NCBI GenBank assembly: GCA_030607875.1
Contig: JAUWJD010000006.1
Coordinates: 60,076 to 124,075 of the forward strand
DNA from: Chloroflexota bacterium
GTDB taxonomy: Bacteria; Chloroflexota; Anaerolineae; UBA2200
Direction of reading: 5' to 3'
DNA length: 64,000 bases
Below are positions 1 through 15,249 of this stretch, piece by piece. Under the pieces are notes generated by a model. That model saw only the letters and a program-made list of their open reading frames with translations. It did not search any database and was not told the origin of the DNA. Made by a program: the position numbers and the translations under genes. Positions within the stretch are counted from its first letter, which is position 1. Every line of letters begins with the position of its first letter.

Positions 1-701
1 GGCGGCATGCGCCTTTCCTTGACAAAGGGGTAGTGCGCTTCCTCTGCGCCCAGCACCTGAAGAATGATACCGGTGAGGCCTTTGTCTTGCACGAACCTGA
101 CCAGGGAGGTCAGTTCGCCGCAGTTCTCTTCCATGACTACCGTGCTCAGACACAGGTCAATCGTCCGAGGCTGAGTGCGCCACGCTTCGATGGCCCGCAT
201 GACACGGGCATGGCTGCCCGGCTTGCCGCGCGTCTCATCATGGATGGATGCGCGCAGACTGTTCAGCGAAACCATGAGTCGATCTACGCCAATGGACTCT
301 AGTTGATTCAGGACCTCGCCGTCGAGAGACCATCCATTGGTGATGAGCACAATCTCCAGTCCCTGCCGCTTGGCCAGCTCAAGGAACTGCAAGAGGTCCG
401 GGCGCATGAATGGCTCGCCTCCGGTGACAGATATCTTGCGCAGCAGGGGCACGTCGCGGATTGCCTCAAGGATCGTGCTCCAGTCGTCCAGTTGCAGTTC
501 CCCTCTCGAGGGAGCAGCTTTCCACTTGGAGCAGGTGGGACAGCGGAAGTTGCAGCGATCGGTGATGTCGATCTGAATGTGGAAGGGGGGCGGTACCACC
601 CCAAAGCGCAGCATAGCTCGCTTCACTGCCTGAGTTGCATCTCTCCGCAAGCTGCTCAGAGACTGTCTGTATCTGCTGGGCAAAGTGGTCTGTGATGACA
701 C
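1..701 (-). CDS. Radical SAM protein, 3' end beyond the window
   Basis: The minus-strand frame is open from about 701 to the left edge, so the C-terminus is missing. It contains the radical SAM cluster motif C-NFR-C-PT-C (CNFRCPTCSKW), followed by SVTGGEPFMRPDL (the GGE motif) and an alternating strand/helix pattern typical of PqqE/SPASM-type or MoaA-like enzymes. The family uses a 4Fe-4S cluster and S-adenosylmethionine for radical chemistry; the substrate cannot be told from this part. I chose a GTG at 701 because GGAGG stands 6 nt upstream; an ATG at 614, just before the FGVVPPPFHI stretch, is the alternative. A second frame (466-732) reads plausibly at its start but lacks the SAM motif, so a frameshift near 600 is possible. 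The gene is not coupled to the comM fragment to its right. Confidence 0.7.
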   Translation of the reverse strand, partial: MSSQTTLPSRYRQSLSSLRRDATQAVKRAMLRFGVVPPPFHIQIDITDRCNFRCPTCSKWKAAPSRGELQLDDWSTILEAIRDVPLLRKISVTGGEPFMRPDLLQFLELAKRQGLEIVLITNGWSLDGEVLNQLESIGVDRLMVSLNSLRASIHDETRGKPGSHARVMRAIEAWRTQPRTIDLCLSTVVMEENCGELTSLVRFVQDKGLTGIILQVLGAEEAHYPFVKERRMP

Positions 702-1073
702 CAACGTCCTCCACGGAGACGCCGATTTCCACACGCGTGGGGTTAAAGATCCGTGATGGTCCTCAGCATAGCCTGGGCCCATCCACTGCTGCCGGCATGT
801 ATGCCGCGCGGTCGCTTCTGGTGTCAGGCGCTCGGCTCGGTCAGCTCACCGAGAGCATTTGCTGAGCGCTGAGCCAATGCCTGACGATACCGCAGTAGGC
901 GCGAGTATAAGCAGCCTATCTATCGATCCATAATAGGGCCACACCCCAACTAGCACGTCCCAGGGTGCTGACCCAAGCGAAGAGTGAGTGTCCGTTCTTC
1001 TGTTGATCATACCTCATCTGATGTCGGCAGCCAAGCTTCGTTCGGGCTGCTCGCCTGCAAGGGCCTTGTTGGC
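702..1073. other. Intergenic stretch, nothing recognised
   Basis: About 370 bases between the radical SAM gene and the first comM fragment. I see no convincing coding frame, tRNA or strong promoter in it. Confidence 0.4.
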
Positions 1074-1352
1074 TTACCTCCGCCAAACGATGCATCTGAG
1101 TCTCTGGCGCGCCCTCCAGGTCAGCGATGGTGCACGCCAGCTTCACGCTTCGCGTGCGATGGAAAGCGCGGGCGCTCATGCCCGGTTGCGTCATGGCCGC
1201 GCGCAGCCCCGCCGGGCAGATGGCGAGATGCCTCAGTCCTGTCGTCCCCTCAGCCGAAGGTGTCGTCCTGAGACAGGGCGAGATGGAGCAAGCACAGGCT
1301 CTTGCCGGCATCGTCCTGCGGACAGTGCACGCACACCTCCGCCCGGCCCACA
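1074..1352 (-). pseudogene. comM/yifB C-terminal fragment (copy A)
   Basis: Translation gives [17 protein letters not shown], then TRSVKLACTIADLEG and HRLAEVSQ. These match the last ~70 codons of the intact comM at 30796-32340 (from about codon 447). The match breaks just before the normal RPRR end and again at the 5' side near 1352. Inside it, about 90 bp are inserted between the stretches for DDAGKSL and LRAAMTQ. No ATPase domain, start or upstream comM sequence is present, so this is a dead fragment. Confidence 0.75.
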
Positions 1353-1440
1353 CTCGCGCTCCGACCGGGTTTGCGCCGCATGGGCGTCCGATGATAGGCT
1401 ATGCCGACCTACAGCGCCCGCTGCAAACTAGTGCAGCAAA

Positions 1441-1479
1441 TCAGACGGATGTGAAAACATAGGCTTCACGCCTGTCTGA
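1441..1479 (-). terminator. Inverted repeat downstream of the lipoprotein gene
   Basis: TCAGACGGATGTGAA and TTCACGCCTGTCTGA form an imperfect 15-bp stem with a 9-nt loop. On the minus strand it begins 30 nt after the lipoprotein stop codon and is followed by TTTGC. It is a plausible intrinsic terminator with a weak U tract. Confidence 0.45.
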
Positions 1480-1508
1480 GCAACACTACTCCCTTCGGGT
1501 ACGGCCAA

Positions 1509-2552
1509 CTACTGACCAGCCATTATCGTGACGTTGGTCTTGCCCTCTTGGGCGTCGATCAGGATCTGGGCTGCCCGGTCGCCTTTAGCGAAGGACATCA
1601 TGCCGGGGATCGCGCCTTCGCCCTTGGTCCAACCTGCGCCTGGCATTTGGGCGTCATAGAAAGCTATGACCTCTTCCACGCTTTTCGTGGTCTTGTAGGT
1701 AACGATGCCGAGGACAGCGCTGAGCTCGGTGGCGCCATCCATGATGGGGATGTCCTCCGGCATGGCTGGCTTCACGCCCTCGGGTGCCTTGATGGTAACA
1801 GGTTTGTTGAGGTCGGTGAGGTCAAAAGCCAGGTCCAGGACCCCCGCTTCACCGCTGCCGATTGCCAGGTTCTCGCCTTCGTAATGTGCCACGTACCTGA
1901 CCGCGACGCCAAACTCTGGAGACACCCATACATCCCCCTTGGCCTTGGCGATGACACCCAGGCCAAGAGTCGGTCCGAGGGAACTCTCATCAAAGATGTA
2001 ATGGTTAGTGGACACACCGTTGACCATCACATTCTTCTGCACCAGCTTCCCCCGGTTCCCAGAAATCACATTAAAGGGATCGCTCAGGAAGCGGTTGGCC
2101 TCGAAGATGTCCGCTTCACCGGAGAGCACGGCAAACCATCCTGAACCCGAGTCCATGTAGACGTCTTTCCCGATCTGGATGATCTCCCACTTGCCCTCTT
2201 CACCAGCACCAGTGCTGGTCCACAGCAAGTGATGCGCTGGCGGCTGCCGTACAAACTCTTCCACCACGTCCCAGGAGCCGGTGTCCTTCTGATCAGCCTT
2301 GGTGCTCTCCCATTTGAAGATGTAGTGCATGCGGTAGCTGCTCAAACTGGAGAGATCGGACGCCTGATCAAAGTTGTACTCCTCAGCTACTACTGGGGGC
2401 TGGGCAGCAGCCTTTGTGTTCGTCGGACGGGGAACGGCTGAGGTGCTGGTTGCCGCTAGAGGTCGTGTAGCAGTGGGTTTCGCGGCACCGCCCCCGCAGC
2501 CTGTCAACACCAAGGCCGTAATCAATACCATTGTGCCAAAACCTTTTCTCAT
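1509..2552 (-). CDS. Secreted lipoprotein, LppX/LprG-like fold suspected
   Basis: A 347-aa protein with a short basic N-terminus, a hydrophobic segment and a lipobox ending in LTGC (Cys19), so it should be lipid-anchored outside the membrane. A Pro/Thr/Ala linker follows (residues ~25-55), then a beta-rich domain (SSYRMHYIFKW, KWEIIQIGKDVYM, GKLVQKNVMVNG). That domain resembles LolA/LppX-type lipoproteins that bind lipid or sense envelope state. A distinct C-terminal module (about 265-347) contains SVEEVIAFYDAQMPGAGW, a pattern common in small exported domains of Chloroflexota. GAGGAGG 9 nt upstream supports the ATG at 2552. The gene stands alone between two comM fragments. The function is unknown; the fold assignment is inference. 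Confidence 0.75.
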   Translation of the reverse strand: MRKGFGTMVLITALVLTGCGGGAAKPTATRPLAATSTSAVPRPTNTKAAAQPPVVAEEYNFDQASDLSSLSSYRMHYIFKWESTKADQKDTGSWDVVEEFVRQPPAHHLLWTSTGAGEEGKWEIIQIGKDVYMDSGSGWFAVLSGEADIFEANRFLSDPFNVISGNRGKLVQKNVMVNGVSTNHYIFDESSLGPTLGLGVIAKAKGDVWVSPEFGVAVRYVAHYEGENLAIGSGEAGVLDLAFDLTDLNKPVTIKAPEGVKPAMPEDIPIMDGATELSAVLGIVTYKTTKSVEEVIAFYDAQMPGAGWTKGEGAIPGMMSFAKGDRAAQILIDAQEGKTNVTIMAGQ

Positions 2553-2768
2553 AGTTCATATCCTCCTCATGCTTCTTATTTGAGGACGAGTTTACCCAAG
2601 AATCCACAATTGTGCTAATTGCTCGTGAGGTTCTCTACCGATCCAGCGGCAGCTCGCTAGCGGTTTCAGCACGATCACTGAGCCTTTGGGTCGACTGGAC
2701 GCCCGGCAGTCAGAGCCGTGAAGGGAAGCAGTCCCCGTGCCACCCCAGTGCGCGGCGGGTACAGAATC

Positions 2769-2856
2769 GTCTCGGCCGCCCCCTCCGCCCCGCTCCGCCT
2801 TGCTTTGGGGTTCCGTCCCGGCACTTCCCTTCGGGGATACGCCTCCCGTTACTGTG
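2769..2856 (-). repeat. comM-downstream hairpin block, copy 1 (degenerate)
   Basis: It shares the order of CGGCCGCCCC..CCGC..CTTCGGGGATACGC with the blocks at 21151-21198 and 30726-30771. In all three cases the block lies just 3' of a comM C-terminus. This copy carries an extra ~35 bases in the middle. Confidence 0.45.
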
Positions 2857-2879
2857 AAGCGCTTCTGAATCAGCGGCGA

Positions 2880-2988
2880 TCAGAGCTGACGGCGAGGCCT
2901 GTATTGAATAGCTTCGGCTAGATGACGCGTCTGGATCTCTGCCGCACCTTCCAGGTTGACGATGGTGCGGGCCAGCTTCACGCTTCGC
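2880..2988 (-). pseudogene. comM/yifB C-terminal fragment (copy B)
   Basis: The minus strand reads [14 protein letters not shown] then TGA at 2882-2880, identical to the natural end of the intact ComM. Upstream it reads the equivalent of RSVKLA..I..LEG. Similarity is lost beyond about 2988, so only ~35 codons remain. Confidence 0.7.
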
Positions 2989-3138
2989 AGCCTCGCCGAA
3001 CCCAGGGCAAGACGCTCCGCAGGCGCAATAGCCAATTGTCACACCGTGGCAAGGCCACGCTAGAGTTTGACGATTCCTAGTCGTTGTAGGTGAGCTGTCT
3101 GACAAGTCGTTAGTACACCTGGCCGTCCCCCGCTCTTT

Positions 3139-3168
3139 TTGATTCTAGCGCCAACGATAGCATAATAT
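3139..3168 (+). promoter_or_regulatory. Possible sigma70 promoter for the subtilase gene
   Basis: TTGATT and TAATAT are spaced 18 nt apart in a locally AT-rich stretch, leaving a 5' UTR of about 200 nt before the ATG at 3372. Weak evidence. Confidence 0.3.
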
Positions 3169-3371
3169 CTATTGTCTGCCGTGTGAAAACGAATCTCGGT
3201 CGTGAACGTGTGTGTACAGGACTCTGACTTCGAGAGATAGGAGGGCCAGCACACGGCTGTTCCATCGTCACCCTGCATCACAGAGCCCATTGATCTCGCA
3301 CTCCACCCGGAATGGCTGTCTGCCCGTAGACAAAGAAGCTTCAGAAGCAAGAATGAAAGGAGTGGAGACCC

Positions 3372-6300
3372 ATGCGTCGTTTTGCTGCCATGAGCGTTTT
3401 GCTGGTGCTGGGATTGACGATCGCCCCATACAGTTTCCTCGCCAGCGCCGAGGGCCATGCTCAGCCACGCCACCTCCAGGAGGCAGCTGCACCGTTCGTG
3501 CCTGGCCAACTCCTGATCCGCTTCCGGCCGGAGGTCGCTGCTTAGCGTACTGGGCAGATCCTGGCCGCGGAGAACGCGGTACGGGGGCGGCGGATTTCGG
3601 CCCTCGGCGTGGATGTTCTGCGCCTGCCGCCAGGGCTCTCTGTGCAACAGGCGGTCAACCGCTTTGGCGGGTACCGGGAGGTCGAGTACGCCGAGCCCAA
3701 CTACATCCTCTATGCCCTCCAGGTCGATGATCCCGGGCTGAGCAACCAATGGGCCCCGCAGAAGATTGATGCCCCGTCGGCCTGGGCCATCACGACGGGC
3801 GATCCGGCGGTGATCATCGCCGTGGTCGACTCGGGCGTCGACTATCGCCACAGCGAGCTGGCCCCAAACATCTGGGTCAACTCTGGAGAAGTCGCGGACA
3901 ACGGCCTGGACGACGACGGCAACGGCTACATTGACGACGTGAAGGGATGGGATTTCATCAACGGCGATGCGGACCCGTTCGACGACTATAGGCACGGCAC
4001 CCATGTGGCAGGGAGCGCCGCCGCCGTTGAAAACGAAAACCCCGAAGGGCTGGTGGGCATCTGCCCGTCCTGCACCCTAATGCCAGTAAAAGTCCTGGAC
4101 GCAGGTGGCAGCGGTCCCCTGGACGTGGTGGCGAATGGCATCACCTATGCCGCCGACAACGGAGCCAGGGTGATCAACCTCAGCCTGGGGGCCACCGTCG
4201 GCAGCGCCACCCTGGAGCAGGCGGTGAACTATGCCTGGGGCCAGGGCGCGGTGGTGGTGGCCGGGGCAGGAAACAACGGCGCTGAGATGCTATTTTACCC
4301 GGCTGCCTACGCCAACGCCATCGCCGTGGCCTCGACCAACGCGGATGACTATCACTCCTGCTTCTCCAACTATGGCAGTGGCTTCATAGACGTAGCCGCA
4401 CCCGGCGAATCGATCTACTCGACGCTGCCTCAAGACGAGCTGGGCAACGACACTTACGGCATGGGCTTTGGCACCTCGATGTCCACGCCCCACGTGTCTG
4501 GATTGGCCGGTTTGCTGTTCTCGCAGCTCCTGACTCGGACCAACACTGTCGTCCGCAATCTGATCGAGAGCACCACAGTGGATCTCGGGCCGAGCGGCAC
4601 GGACGCCTACTTCGGCACGGGCCGGATCAACGCGGCTCGGGCGCTGGCGGGTGAGACGACACCAACGACGCCGCCGACCGGCCTCTTCTCCAACTTCCAG
4701 ACGGCGTCGGGCTATGCCCACGCCCGCAAGCTGGCCCGGGACGATGAGGGCACACTGCACCTGGCCTGGCACGCCCAGGAGGGAAGTGAGTATCGGGTGC
4801 TCCACGCCACCTCGACCGACGGCGGGGACACCTGGAGCACGGCCCAGGTGGTGTTCGGCAGCACGGCCGAGACCTACCACCCGGGCCTGGCGGTGGACGG
4901 CACCAACGTCTACATCGCCTTCCCCAGCAAGGATGGCGCGGAAGGCTACCGGACCTTCTTCACGAGCAAGCCCCTCTCAGGCGGGTCGTGGTCCACGCCC
5001 GTGCCCCTAACGGACAGTGCCTATGACGCGGTGCGGCCGGATATCTTTGTTGACCCCTCAAACGGCAGGCTGCACATAGTGGCCTCCAGCCTGGAAGACG
5101 CAGCCCACATGTATTATACGGCCTCGAGCGATGGGGGCCAGAGTTGGGGAGCAGTGCGATGGGTTGACCCCACAACGCCGACCACTGCGTCGAACACCCG
5201 CTATGCGACAGTGCACGCCAACGGCGATAACATCTACATCGCAGCCCGGACCGTGGCCCAATCCTTGTTTACGGTCTATTACCTGCACACGGTTCGGTCC
5301 ACGGACGGAGGCGAGACATGGTTCGACCAGACGAAGATATCGTCATACACGGCGCTGCTCTCAGGTGAGTATGGCGTGTCCTTGGCCGGAATCGGCGATC
5401 GGCTCTACATGGCCTACGAGGTCGGCGGCAACCAATACTTCCGCCGGTTTGATGGGACAGGCTGGAGCGACTACCTGCAGTTGGAGAGCTCGGGTCGCTG
5501 GCCCTCCATCACCCAGGCCGACGACGGCCAAGCGTGGATGATATGGGAAAACGCGGGCAGCCTGCTGATGCGCCACTACACGGGCTCGGTCTGGGAGCCG
5601 GCGGAAACGGTGCTCGAAGCAGGTGGCTTGCTCAAGGGCTACTACCCCAACCTGAAGCTGGGCACCAGCGGGGGGCTGGTCGAGTGGGTGGCTACCGCCT
5701 GCAACGGGGCTCCGTACCGCTTGATGGTGGATAGCCGTCCTACCGGCGCGGATGCTCCACCTTTTGTGAGTATCGAGGACCCGGTCGAGGGACAGACCGT
5801 GAGCGCCACCTACTCTGTGCTGGTGAGCGCCAGCGATGACAACGCGGTGAGCAAGGTCGAGCTGAGGATCGACGCTGGAGCCTACCTCGACATTACGAGC
5901 AACTTCGACAGCGGCCACTACTTCTACGACTGGGATACCACGGTCTACGACAATGGCGGTCACACGCTGCAGGCCCGCGCCACTGATGACGCCGCGCAGA
6001 GCACCGAGTCGGAGATCGTGGCCGTCACCGTGGACAACAACCAGCCGCCAGCGGCGACATTCACCTGCTCTTGCACCGCCCTGACGTGCGACTTTGACGC
6101 CTCTGGCTCGTCCGACCCCGACGGCGCGCTCGAAAGCTACAACTGGAGTTTTGGCGACGGCAACACCGGCAGTGGGGCAACGACCAGCCACACCTACGCA
6201 GTGGCAGGTTCCTACACCATAGTGCTCACCGTGACTGACGACGATGGCGCCACCGACGATGATGTCCAGGACATTACCGTTACCGAGCCAGCCACGATGC

Positions 6301-7202
6301 ACGTGGGCGATCTGGACGGCACCAAGGCCTCGGTGAGGAACAAGTGGACGGCGACGGTCACCATCAGTGTGCACGATTCCAGTCATAGCCTGGTCAGTGG
6401 CGCCACGGTGATCGGCGTCTGGAGCGATGGCGCTACAGGCACGAGTGAGTGCACGACGGATGGCAGTGGCCAGTGTGACGTCAGCAAAGAGGGCATCCCC
6501 AAGAAGGTGTCCAGCGTCGTGTTCACGGTCAGCAACGTGACCCACGCTACGCTTAGCTATCAATCGGCCGACAACCACGATCCCGATGGCGACAGCGACG
6601 GGACCGCCATTACCGTCCCGCCGCCGGTCAACCAGCCGCCAGTGGCGACTTTCACCTACGCTTGCACCGACCTGAGCTGTGACTTTGACGCCTCTGACTC
6701 CTACGATCCCGATGGAAGCATCATAAGCTACGACTGGGACTTTGGCGACGGCAACACCGGCACTGGGGCAACGACCAGCCACACCTACGCAGTTGCAGGT
6801 TCCTACACCATAGTGCTCACCGTGGCTGACAATGACAGCGCCGCCGACATGGACAGCCAAGAGGTGACCGTGGGCAGCATCCCGGGGACGATGTTCGTCT
6901 ACGATATTGCCATGTCAGGCAAGAAAGCCGGGCCCAATCTCAGAGCTACGGCCGTCGTCACTATCCATGATACGGACGGCAATCCGGTGGAGGGAGCCGC
7001 GGTCTACGGCACCTGGAGCGGGGCCTATGCCGGGAGCGTCAGTGGCGTTACCGGCGCCGATGGCAAGGTGTTGTTCAACTCTGGCAAAGTGCGCCTGGCC
7101 CAGGCCACCTTTGCCTTCACGGCGGACGACGTCATCAAGAGTGGCTACGTCTATGATTCTGCCTTCAACATCGAGACCAGCGACAGTGTTGATGTTCCAT
7201 AA
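3372..7202 (+). CDS. Secreted subtilisin-like protease with BNR and PKD domains, interrupted by one in-frame TAG
   Basis: From ATG 3372 (GGAG just upstream) a signal peptide (LLVLGLTIAPYSFLASA) and a propeptide start (PGQLLIRFRPEVAA) are read. TAG follows as codon 58 (3543-3545). The same frame continues as RTGQILAAENAVRG and ...EVEYAEPNYI, completing an ordinary subtilase propeptide, then runs to 7202 without a stop. The S8 triad is in AVVDSGVDY (Asp153 in full numbering), HGTHVAG (His208) and GTSMSTPHVSG (Ser369), with the oxyanion Asn in AGAGNNG. Asp-box/BNR repeats (STDGGDTWS, SSDGGQSWG, STDGGETWF), an Ig-like module and two PKD domains (6.06 and 6.64 kb), each followed by a beta module, make up the rest. 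Family role: extracellular proteolysis. A GTG at 3609 would give a 1197-aa product without signal peptide. A single CAG-to-TAG change would explain the stop; recoding or sequence error are alternatives. Confidence 0.85.
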
Positions 7203-7480
7203 GCCTCACGAGTTAGCTGAGCCGGACTTTAGCTAGGGGCCGCCCCTTTGACTTTGCAGGGCTATGGGTCTTTTGGGGCTCTTTGCAGTGCTGTCGCGCC
7301 TCAGCCGGCAACTCCGCGCTTCTTCACGGCGACCGAGTTAGGCGTTGAGGATGGCTGGCGCAGTGGCACCTGCCGGTAGTGGCCAGCTTTGCGGACCTAA
7401 GTGAGATCACGCGAGGAAAAGGAATCGCGCCATGCCCCGCTGCAGCAAGGAGGGTCTTCTGCCCTGACCAAGGCGAAGGG

Positions 7481-7657
7481 ATGCGCTTGCGGTAACGGGT
7501 GATCATGCTCAGCGAGCAAGTGCATTCTTTCACCGCATCGCCGAAATAGCCACAGGGCAGGGGTTCATGGCGGCGACAAGCATGAAGTTGGCGAGGAAGC
7601 TCAAAGTGGTCGTGGCACGGCTGATGGTCACCACCTTGTCTTCCAACGGTGTCCACG
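7481..7657 (-). pseudogene. comM/yifB middle fragment (copy C)
   Basis: The minus strand encodes [28 protein letters not shown] and, after a one-base deletion, [14 protein letters not shown] and [10 protein letters not shown]. This equals codons ~321-376 of the intact ComM, around the cysteine-rich insert. The upstream break at the PLEDK codon is the same as in the fragment at 14562-14956. Confidence 0.75.
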
Positions 7658-7756
7658 AGTGGCCATGACCAGCACACGCGTGCTGCCGCTGCCCTGCGAA
7701 AGCCGCTGCGCTTCCCACAATACGCGCGAGCCGCAGGGTAGTGCATCGCCTCGTAG

Positions 7757-8816
7757 GGTCAGGGGATGGCGCCTGGGATATCACATCCTGGTTTCCATCC
7801 CCTGCCACCTCGAACCGTACGTGAGGCTGCGAGGTGTCCCTCATACGGCTCTCCGACAGCCTTCTTCCTGTGGCATTCGCAGTGCCCGCCACTGCTGCCT
7901 TATTAGCCTGCCACATCAGGCCAGCACCAATCTCCGTCACTACTTGGCACACAGGCATAGTCTGCGCTGACGTTCTCGTGATTTCACTCTGGGTGTAGTT
8001 GTCACCGTCCCTTACCGTCCCGCTTGACACGGCGGAAGCAGGGTCCCTTCCCTCCGATAAGGTTATGTTGTCCTCACCATCATCAGTACTACACCTGCAC
8101 CCACCGCAGGTGCGGTGTGAACCCCTCCGACTTCTCACCCGGCTTTCCCTTGGACTTTACTTCTTCAGCTTATACCAGCCGTTACGATGGGTGTAGACCA
8201 CCGCCCGAATGAGACCTCTCCTGTTCCGCACCTGCACTTGCCGTTTACGCCTTCCGTTTACGCCTCTGGCGTAAAGACCAGAGGTGGCGTAAAGACAAAG
8301 GCAGCGCAGGTGCAAGTGTCATCCACTTTCACCACATCCCGTTCCCTCTACGCCGGGGAGTTCTTCGGCGTTGCCTTTCCAGGTTCTTCACGCCTTCCGT
8401 GGCCTTCGCTCTCGCTGACAAGTTCGGCTCTCCCTGGTTCCCCTTCCGGGGCTAACCTTTCGACGCTGCAGGATTCACTTTGTGTTGCGGGCTGCGGCTT
8501 TGCTCTCCTTTCTCAGGAGGTTACAACGCTTCCCTGGCCTGACTGCCAGGACATGCAGCAAAATCGGTCACCCAATAGCACTGGTTGCCTGCTACGTGGC
8601 CCCCTGGCAGTTACCACGACCGGACTTGCACCAGCTAGCAGATGACAGCTTTTCAGGACACACCAGCGGGTGTTGGGCACGCTCGATGGTTGAAACACCT
8701 TGCTTTCCCAAGCAGCCCGGTTCACCGAGAACAGAAACCCTGGGCAGAGACCATCCTTCAGATGGGCAGTATCCTAGTCCGGGCGACCGATGGTGCCGCC
8801 GGCGTACACTACGCAC
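7757..8816 (-). mobile_element. Degenerate ORF-less group II intron, class IIC-like
   Basis: On the minus strand the segment starts GTGCG (8816, group II 5' consensus) and ends in CTAC (7757, AY consensus). Near the 3' end lies a domain V-like hairpin (GAGCCGTATGAGG / CCTCACGTACGGTTC). A domain VI-like stem follows (GGGGATGG / CCATCCCC). The 5' half has motifs resembling domain I of class IIC introns (GGTGCAAGTCC, GGGGAACCAGGGAGAGCCG, GAACTTG). The element sits directly 3' of a terminator-like hairpin, which is the known target of class IIC introns. No reverse transcriptase is encoded; the domain IV region holds only inverted repeats. A short duplication in domain V suggests it no longer splices. 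Boundaries are inferred by eye; a covariance-model search would settle the call. Confidence 0.6.
7812..7852 (-). ncRNA. Group II intron domain V-like hairpin with a loop duplication
   Basis: The arms GAGCCGTATGAGG and CCTCACGTACGGTTC pair with the expected two-base bulge. The apex holds 12-13 nt instead of a tetraloop. It reads as CCTCGCAG duplicated next to CCTCACG; removing one unit restores a canonical ~32-nt domain V. Confidence 0.55.
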
Positions 8817-8820
8817 TCGC

Positions 8821-8843
8821 AGTTCTTGCAGGCCACTCAAGAA

Positions 8844-8845
<2 letters not shown>
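8821..8845 (-). terminator. Hairpin at the end of the 1761-aa gene and at the intron insertion point
   Basis: AGTTCTTG and CAAGAACT form a perfect 8-bp stem with a 9-nt loop that overlaps the stop codon of the upstream gene. The putative intron begins 4 nt after the stem, as expected for class IIC targeting. Confidence 0.5.
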
Positions 8846-14129
<5,284 letters not shown>

Positions 14130-14281
14130 AGCTGACTCCTCTGGCTGCGTTTTGCGCGCCTAACTACTGATCATGCGGAATCCTTCCGCTTAATCCACCG
14201 CTTGTACAGTAAGCGTCACAAGCTGACCATTACACGCAACTAGCTCGTTTCTCAGCTTATGATACCTGATGGCCGCCTATC

Positions 14282-14425
14282 CTTCAAACTCCAGGTGGTG
14301 CTGCAATAACACAACGCCCTAAGAAACTGCTGGATCAGGTTCGTGAGACTATGCAGCTCAAGCTCCACTGCTTGCAGAGCCAATAGACCTGCGCTGCCTG
14401 GATCAAGCGTTGCATTACTCCACCA
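14282..14425 (+). pseudogene. Decayed integron-integrase-like tyrosine recombinase, N-terminal remnant
   Basis: One frame reads PKKLLDQVRETMQLKLHC, LQSQ, a TAG stop, then TCAAWIKRCI. This follows the N-terminal SAM-like (core-binding) domain of IntI/Xer-type integrases, whose usual pattern is K-LLDQVR--IRLKHYS-RTEQ-Y--WI+RFI. The amber codon falls where the family has a Glu/Gln position. After WIKRCI the frame breaks, and no catalytic domain (R, HxxR, Y) follows. The remnant lies just left of the 40-bp repeat and the comM fragment at 14562, so it may record the enzyme that once acted here. The match is short (~40 residues) but well ordered. Confidence 0.55.
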
Positions 14426-14496
14426 TGACCAACAGCCGTTAGACCTGTCGTCTTGGCCGATACTGAACCGCCTCTATCCCTCGACTCCGCTGCGCC

Positions 14497-14536
14497 GTTC
14501 GTGCTCTGCATGTGCTCTGCATGCCCCGTGGGCACC
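14497..14536 (-). repeat. 40-bp inverted repeat, left copy
   Basis: Its reverse complement matches 32550-32589 at 39 of 40 positions. It contains an internal direct repeat of TGCTCTGCATG. It lies between the integrase remnant and a comM fragment. Confidence 0.7.
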
Positions 14537-14561
14537 GGCGAGCGACCGCCTACGGCACCCG

Positions 14562-14956
14562 CAAAACGCTGCCGCTGTTGCAGGTCGCGCGCCTTTTCGA
14601 TGCGCGCGCGGATGTGGGCACTGGGTTCGCCCAGCCGGTCATCGGCCAGCTTGCCGTTCGCCTCGCTCCGACGAGGTCATAGTCCACGCGTGGCACTTCG
14701 ACGTGGATGTCTGTCCCACAGGGAGGCTGCGCGCTGCGGTCCAGCAGGGGGGCGGGGCCTGTCCTGAACGGAGTGAAGGAACACGCTTACGGTAACGGGT
14801 GATCATGCTCGGCGAGCAGGTGCATTCTTTCACCGCATCGCCGAAATAGCCACAGGGGCAGGGGTTCATGGCCGCAACCAGCATAAGGTTGGCGGGGAAG
14901 GTCAAAGTGGTCGTGGCGCGACTGATGGTCACCACCTCGTTCTCCAACGGTTTCCA
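14562..14956 (-). pseudogene. comM/yifB middle fragment (copy D)
   Basis: The minus strand reads [53 protein letters not shown], and further on the equivalents of IDIHVEVP and [14 protein letters not shown]. Codons ~321-426 of ComM are therefore represented. Three short insertions interrupt it: after RYRKR (carrying CCTGTCCTGAACGGAGTGAA), within the IDIHVEVP region, and at the KLADD position. It breaks at the same upstream codon (PLE) as the copy at 7481-7657. Confidence 0.75.
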
Positions 14957-15249
14957 CAAGGCATCATCTCCGGTACACCTGTGATCAGCGTACTATGCGA
15001 AAGCTGTTGCGACTTAGGCAGCAAGGAGGACAGTAGCAGAGTTCTGTGCGAGGGGAAAGCCTAATCATTCTGTGACTAGACTGGCCAACAGATGGCATGC
15101 TGCTCAACGGCCAGCGCATCACCCTCCGCTGCACGGGGGACTGAGCTTCTGCTGCAAGAGTCGCATCAAGCAGGTGCGGCGACCGTTGGAGTGCGCCAAT
15201 TGGCGTACTCGGGCGCATGCACAAGCTTGGCTGCCTCCCACAGTTACCC
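14957..15249. other. Intergenic stretch, nothing recognised
   Basis: About 290 bases between a comM fragment and the VCBS remnant. No frame, RNA gene or promoter could be supported. Confidence 0.35.

Noticed and set aside
3060..4004. 314-aa minus-strand frame
   Set aside because: Antiparallel shadow of the subtilase start; no ribosome site and no family motif.
6055..6850. Long direct repeat inside the subtilase
   Set aside because: It is the duplicated PKD domain, an ordinary protein repeat, not a mobile sequence.
5361..6860. 499-aa minus-strand frame rich in Val/Gly/His
   Set aside because: Shadow of the BNR/PKD part of the subtilase; composition is that of a reversed GC-rich gene.
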